From assembly GCF_044761985.1 (NCBI RefSeq), contig NZ_JBIWDK010000005.1:62001-126000 (forward strand): a stretch of 64,000 bases of DNA, read 5' to 3'. The first letter of the stretch is position 1. Each line of letters opens with the position of its first letter. Source of the stretch: Peribacillus sp044761985 (lineage in GTDB: Bacteria; Bacillota; Bacilli; Bacillales; DSM-1321). The position numbers and the translations under genes were made by a program. Below the pieces are notes generated by a model. It was given only the letters and a program-made list of their open reading frames with translations. It had not been told where the DNA came from and did no database searches. Below are positions 60,749 to 64,000 of this stretch, piece by piece.

Positions 60749-61266
60749 CAGTCCAATAGTCCTTCCATCGGCGTGATGATAACCTTTTTCTCCGAGATGT
60801 CGACCTCTTTTACAATCTGATCGATATACGGTATTAGAACATCCTTACCTGCCGTCCTTTTAATGACCCAAACATCATTGGCACCTGGAGTCAATACCTC
60901 TACGATTTCTCCTATTTCCTCTTCTTCATCCGTGAAGACCTTACAGCCGATGATCTCGTGGAAGAAAAATTCCCCCTCATCCAGTTTGCCAAGCTGTGAT
61001 TCCTTTATTCTCAAAATCCCGTTGCGGAAAGCTTCTACCTGACCGACGTTATAATAGTTTTCAAACGTCAATAGATTAAAGTTTTTATGAGTCCGGTGTG
61101 ACCTGATTGTAAGCGGCAATGGTTTTTTCTCTGTTTCCCTGAACAAATACAGCGTATTGCCAACTTTGTACCGCTTCTCCGGGAAATCTGTTGATGAAAT
61201 AACACGGACTTCTCCTAGAAGACCGTGCGTATTGACGATTTTACCTACATTAAACCAGTTTTCCAT
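60748..61266 (-). CDS. rimM: Ribosome maturation factor RimM
   Basis: 30S assembly factor acting on the S19 region. 172 aa from the ATG at 61266 (MENWFNVGKIVNTHGLLGEV), downstream of AGAGGTG. The N-terminal barrel is followed by a PRC-barrel domain (GCKVFTDEEEEIGEIVEVLT, NDVWVIKR, LIPYIDQIVKEVD). The longer reading to 61314 would overlap ylqD. Coupled to trmD. Confidence 0.95.
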   Translation of the reverse strand: MENWFNVGKIVNTHGLLGEVRVISSTDFPEKRYKVGNTLYLFRETEKKPLPLTIRSHRTHKNFNLLTFENYYNVGQVEAFRNGILRIKESQLGKLDEGEFFFHEIIGCKVFTDEEEEIGEIVEVLTPGANDVWVIKRTAGKDVLIPYIDQIVKEVDISEKKVIITPMEGLLD

Positions 61267-61276
61267 TCTTTCACCT

Positions 61277-61663
61277 CTAACGAATTTCCGAGACAATTCC
61301 ATCTTTAATGACAATTGTCTTCGTTGTCATAAGATCGTCCCAATCTTCCCCGATTTCTACATCAATAATGCTTTGGACTTCCCGTTCCTTCAGTTCGCTT
61401 CCAATAGGAAGGATTTCCAACTGTTCCATTTGAAATTCAAGCAGTTTGATTTTTTCCTGCCTTTGGTTAATTTCTTTTTCAAAATGAGAACGAAGGCTGG
61501 CGGGCTGAAGGTTACGGGTCTTTTCAAGTTTTTTCAGTTCAAAACGAAGCTGTTCACTTTCTTTTTGAAGTTGTAGTCGTTTTGATTTGTACTTATCGAG
61601 GAGCTGATTCTTGCTGGATTCCGTTAATACTTGGTTAACGATTACGTTTTGGAGAATTTTCAT
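61277..61663 (-). CDS. ylqD: YlqD family protein of unknown function
   Basis: 128 aa, predominantly helical coiled coil in residues about 20-75 (KYKSKRLQLQKESEQLRFEL, KEINQRQEKIKLLEFQMEQL), with a compact C-terminal segment (EVEIGEDWDD-like, KTIVIKDGIVSEIR). No catalytic motif seen. Conserved between khpA and rimM in Bacillales. Because a terminator precedes it, it may head the ylqD-rimM-trmD unit, but I could not fix a good promoter. Confidence 0.85.
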   Translation of the reverse strand: MKILQNVIVNQVLTESSKNQLLDKYKSKRLQLQKESEQLRFELKKLEKTRNLQPASLRSHFEKEINQRQEKIKLLEFQMEQLEILPIGSELKEREVQSIIDVEIGEDWDDLMTTKTIVIKDGIVSEIR

Positions 61664-61859
61664 TCCAGCGCCTCCTATTATCTATGATTTCTTATTTCGT
61701 TCAAAAAATATGTATGATAGGGTAATCTTTTGAAAAAATGAGGGTCATTCTCTTAAGTATAACGTAAAACGGTGAAAGATGTGTCTCAAAAGAATGAAAA
61801 TTAGACCCCGAATCCATGAAATTGTAAGTAGACCCGGGATTGAACTTTTCTTGAAGTAC

Positions 61860-61886
61860 AAAAAAAGGAGGGGATTAGCCCTCCTT
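61860..61886 (-). terminator. khpA intrinsic terminator overlapping the stop codon
   Basis: An 8-bp stem AAGGAGGG/CCCTCCTT (61865-61872 with 61879-61886) and 6-base loop end in T6 on the minus strand. Its upstream arm includes two bases of the khpA stop codon (61885-61887). Confidence 0.75.
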
Positions 61887-62118
61887 ATTCGGAAATCTCC
61901 AAATAGATTTTCTTCTGCTGTGAAGATCCTGCTGCATATACCACAGTTCGAATCGCCTTAGCAACACGCCCTTGTTTACCGATGACCTTGCCCATGTCTT
62001 CTTTATGAACGGAGAGGACATAAACAACCCGGTCGGCTTCTTCCTTCGAAGTTACAATAACCTCTTCCGGATGATCCACAAGTGCTGAAACAATCGTTTC
62101 AATTAAAGATTTCATCAA
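61885..62118 (-). CDS. khpA: KH-domain RNA-binding protein KhpA (YlqC)
   Basis: 77-aa single KH domain; in Gram-positives it forms a complex with KhpB (Jag) and influences cell elongation or RNA metabolism. The KH GxxG loop is in HKEDMGKVIGKQGRVAKAIR (GKQG). Follows rpsP by 10 bases and ends in a terminator. Confidence 0.93.
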   Translation of the reverse strand: MMKSLIETIVSALVDHPEEVIVTSKEEADRVVYVLSVHKEDMGKVIGKQGRVAKAIRTVVYAAGSSQQKKIYLEISE

Positions 62119-62128
62119 CTAGCGTCGA

Positions 62129-62401
62129 TTACTTGCTGTTTTTTGCAACATGGAATTTTTCCATGATGCCTTGAGTTGAGAATAAGTTGCGAACTGTATC
62201 AGATGGTTTAGCTCCATCTTGTAACCATTTAAGAGCAAGCTCTTCATTGATGTCAACTTTAGCTGGTTGAGTCACCGGGTTATAAGTTCCCACTACTTCG
62301 ATGTAACGTCCGTCACGTGGTGAACGAGAATCTGCAACTACAATACGATAGAAAGGAGATTTTTTTGCTCCCATACGTTTTAAGCGAATTTTTACTGCCA
62401 T
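62129..62401 (-). CDS. rpsP: 30S ribosomal protein S16
   Basis: 90-aa small-subunit protein. MAVKIRLKRMGAKKSPFYRI starts at 62401 after GGAGGTG; ADSRSPRDGRYIEVVGTYNP is the family signature. The longer reading to 62434 would swallow the ribosome-binding site. Own promoter between ffh and rpsP. Confidence 0.98.
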   Translation of the reverse strand: MAVKIRLKRMGAKKSPFYRIVVADSRSPRDGRYIEVVGTYNPVTQPAKVDINEELALKWLQDGAKPSDTVRNLFSTQGIMEKFHVAKNSK

Positions 62402-62440
62402 TTTAAATAAGCACCTCCGAATAGTTTCACACAAGATAGT

Positions 62441-62470
62441 ATAATATCAAATGTCTTGTATGTTTGTAAA
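62441..62470 (-). promoter_or_regulatory. Candidate rpsP promoter
   Basis: Minus-strand -35 TTTACA (62465-62470), 18-base spacer, -10 TATTAT (62441-62446) with TGA before it (extended -10); 40 bases upstream of the rpsP start. Confidence 0.6.
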
Positions 62471-62502
62471 GGTTTTTTTCTTAACAGGTGAAAAAAGTGT
62501 TT

Positions 62503-62525
62503 AAATAGGCGGTTTCAGCCTATTT
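62503..62525 (-). other. Hairpin after ffh
   Basis: Perfect 8-bp stem AAATAGGC/GCCTATTT with a 7-base loop, 26 bases after the ffh stop. On the minus strand T6 comes only after AAACAC, so terminator activity is doubtful. The plus strand has the better T-run but no gene upstream. Confidence 0.4.
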
Positions 62526-62551
62526 TTATGCTCATTTCCCATGAAAAAAAC

Positions 62552-63892
62552 TTACATGAACGGGAATTTAAATCCCTTTTTCTTTCCTTTTTGCATGCTT
62601 GTAACTTGTTTCATCATCTTTTTCATTTCTTCAAATTGCTTCAGTAGACGGTTCACTTCTTGGATCGATCTTCCGCTCCCTTTGGCAATCCGTTTCTTGC
62701 GGGATGCATTCATGGTTTCTGGATGTTCTTTCTCTTGCGTCGTCATTGAACGGATGATAGCCTCAACATGACCAATCTGTTTCTCATCGATCTGAAGGTT
62801 ATCCATCCCTTTCATTTTATTCGCACCAGGAATCATCTTCAAAATATCATCAAGCGGTCCCATATTGCGCACTTGACCAAGCTGTTCAAGGAAATCATCA
62901 AAGGTAAAAGTAGCGGTACGCATCTTTTTTTCTAATTCTTTCGCTTTTTCTTCATCAACATTGGCTTGTGCTTTTTCAATAAGGGTCAATACATCGCCCA
63001 TACCAAGGATTCTTGAAGCCATCCTTTCTGGATGGAATGCTTCAAGTGCATCCAATTTTTCGCCCATACCGACAAATTTAATCGGCGTGTCCGTAACGGA
63101 ACGAATAGAAAGTGCCGCACCACCACGAGTATCCCCATCTAGCTTCGTTAATACGACTCCAGTTAGACCGAGCTGTTCATTGAAACTTTGAGCCACATTG
63201 ACAGCATCCTGACCTGTCATCGCATCGACAACTAGGAAGATTTCATCCGGTTTGGTCAATTCCTTGATATCTTTCAGTTCGCCCATCAGATTTTCATCAA
63301 CATGGAGGCGACCTGCGGTATCAATCAACACATAATCATGATGTTCTTCCTTCGCCTTTTCAATCGCCTGTTTCGCAATTTCTACAGGACTGACCTGATC
63401 ACCTAGGGAAAAAACAGGCATGCTTAATTGTTTGCCAAGTGTTTCAAGCTGCTTAATCGCCGCCGGACGGTAAATATCAGCCGCAACCAACAATGGCTTA
63501 CGGTTGTATTTTTTTCTAAGAAGATTTGCCAGCTTTCCGGTAGTCGTCGTTTTACCTGCCCCTTGAAGACCTACCATCATAATGACAGTCGGTGGTTTGG
63601 AGGCAACGGCAATCTTACTCTGTTCGCCGCCCATCAGCTGAGTCAATTCTTCCTTAACTACTTTAATTACCTGTTGACCGGGGGTTAAGCTTTTTAGCAC
63701 TTCCTGGCCTACCGAACGCTCACTTACACGCTTCACAAATTCCTTCACGACTTTAAAGTTAACATCCGCTTCAAGCAGGGCCAAACGAACTTCACGCATC
63801 ATTTCTTTAACGTCGGCTTCGTTGACCTTCCCTTTTCCACGGATTTTTTGCATCGTGTTCTGCAGTCGGTCGGCCAATCCTTCAAATGCCAT
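62552..63892 (-). CDS. ffh: Signal recognition particle protein Ffh (SRP54)
   Basis: GTPase and signal-sequence-binding core of SRP. 446 aa. N domain 1-90, G domain with GLQGAGKTTTTGK at 108-120, DIYRPAAIKQLETLG, IDTAGRLHVDENLM and TKLDGDTRGGAALS. The M domain, with MGPLDDILKMIPG and a Met/Lys-rich tail (EEMKKMMKQVTSMQKGKKKG), binds the signal peptide and RNA. GGAGG is 7 bases before the ATG. Follows ylxM by 11 bases. The FlhF in this window is its paralogue. Confidence 0.98.
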   Translation of the reverse strand: MAFEGLADRLQNTMQKIRGKGKVNEADVKEMMREVRLALLEADVNFKVVKEFVKRVSERSVGQEVLKSLTPGQQVIKVVKEELTQLMGGEQSKIAVASKPPTVIMMVGLQGAGKTTTTGKLANLLRKKYNRKPLLVAADIYRPAAIKQLETLGKQLSMPVFSLGDQVSPVEIAKQAIEKAKEEHHDYVLIDTAGRLHVDENLMGELKDIKELTKPDEIFLVVDAMTGQDAVNVAQSFNEQLGLTGVVLTKLDGDTRGGAALSIRSVTDTPIKFVGMGEKLDALEAFHPERMASRILGMGDVLTLIEKAQANVDEEKAKELEKKMRTATFTFDDFLEQLGQVRNMGPLDDILKMIPGANKMKGMDNLQIDEKQIGHVEAIIRSMTTQEKEHPETMNASRKKRIAKGSGRSIQEVNRLLKQFEEMKKMMKQVTSMQKGKKKGFKFPFM

Positions 63893-63903
63893 ATTGCCGC
63901 CTC

Positions 63904-64000
63904 CTAATCTAACTTCTCAAGCGCTGTAATTGCGTCAAGCAACTTTTCTTTAGAAAAGGATTCCTTCTCTAAAAGATCCTTCACATTCGCAATCCATTGG
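63904..64000 (-). CDS. ylxM: YlxM-type SRP-associated HTH protein, C-terminal end only
   Basis: The last 31 codons and stop (TAG at 63904-63906) of a frame open to the window edge, ending SKEKLLDAITALEKLD. This matches the C-terminus expected for YlxM, a small helix-turn-helix protein that precedes ffh in Firmicutes. The N-terminal HTH is outside the window. Assignment depends on position and tail sequence. Confidence 0.8.
   Translation of the reverse strand, partial: QWIANVKDLLEKESFSKEKLLDAITALEKLD

Noticed and set aside
1..64000. Defence island, prophage, toxin-antitoxin, CRISPR or biosynthetic cluster
   Set aside because: Both strands show only conserved backbone genes in the Bacillus order; no such genes, repeats arrays or composition shifts were seen.

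Overview
The window is a contiguous piece of a low-GC Gram-positive chromosome, almost certainly a motile Bacillaceae member (order Bacillales). The evidence is gene order: read on the minus strand it is ylxM-ffh-rpsP-khpA-ylqD-rimM-trmD-rplS-lepB-rbgA-rnhB-ylqG-ylqH-sucCD-dprA-topA-trmFO-xerC-hslVU-codY, then the whole fla/che operon from flgB to sigD and swrB, then rpsB-tsf-pyrH-frr-uppS-cdsA-dxr-rseP-proS-polC. This is the known Bacillus subtilis backbone order, except for lepB between rplS and rbgA, a TIGR02530-type gene between flgD and flgE, and a small extra gene between sigD and swrB. A Peribacillus-like genus is my guess from general protein character and was not tested. All supported genes lie on the minus strand; the window ends inside polC on the left and inside ylxM on the right.

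Layout by coordinate. 1-12.4 kb: replication (PolC), proline charging (ProS), intramembrane proteolysis (RseP), isoprenoid, phospholipid and undecaprenyl synthesis (Dxr, CdsA, UppS), ribosome recycling (Frr), UMP kinase, EF-Ts and ribosomal protein S2. 12.5-42.1 kb: about 31 flagellar and chemotaxis genes, tightly packed with many start/stop overlaps. They encode the rod, MS ring, C ring, export gate and ATPase, hook, hook cap and length control, placement GTPases, the CheA/B/W/C/D/Y pathway and sigma-D. 42.1-43.1 kb: an AT-rich 980-bp gene-free gap with several inverted repeats between codY and flgB. 43.1-48.2 kb: the trmFO-xerC-hslV-hslU-codY cluster. 48.6-54.1 kb: topA, dprA and sucCD. 54.5-64 kb: ylqHG, rnhB, rbgA, lepB, translation and RNA-modification genes, and the SRP core protein Ffh.

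The fla/che genes act in one programme: the early genes build the basal body and type III export gate, FliK, FlgD and FlgE build the hook, SigD switches on late genes elsewhere, and the Che proteins set the motor bias. CodY, next to the operon start, is in B. subtilis a repressor of this operon. Promoters and terminators visible by eye divide the housekeeping genes into short transcription units.

I found no mobile element, CRISPR array, phage, defence system, tRNA or rRNA. The most unusual things are local. These are a hairpin between the Shine-Dalgarno sequence and a possibly non-canonical start of the FlbD/SwrD gene, a hook protein more than twice the usual Bacillus length, the repeat-rich codY-flgB gap, a FliK-like/FlhB-C-like gene pair (ylqG/ylqH) outside the flagellar operon, and internal repeats in FliK.
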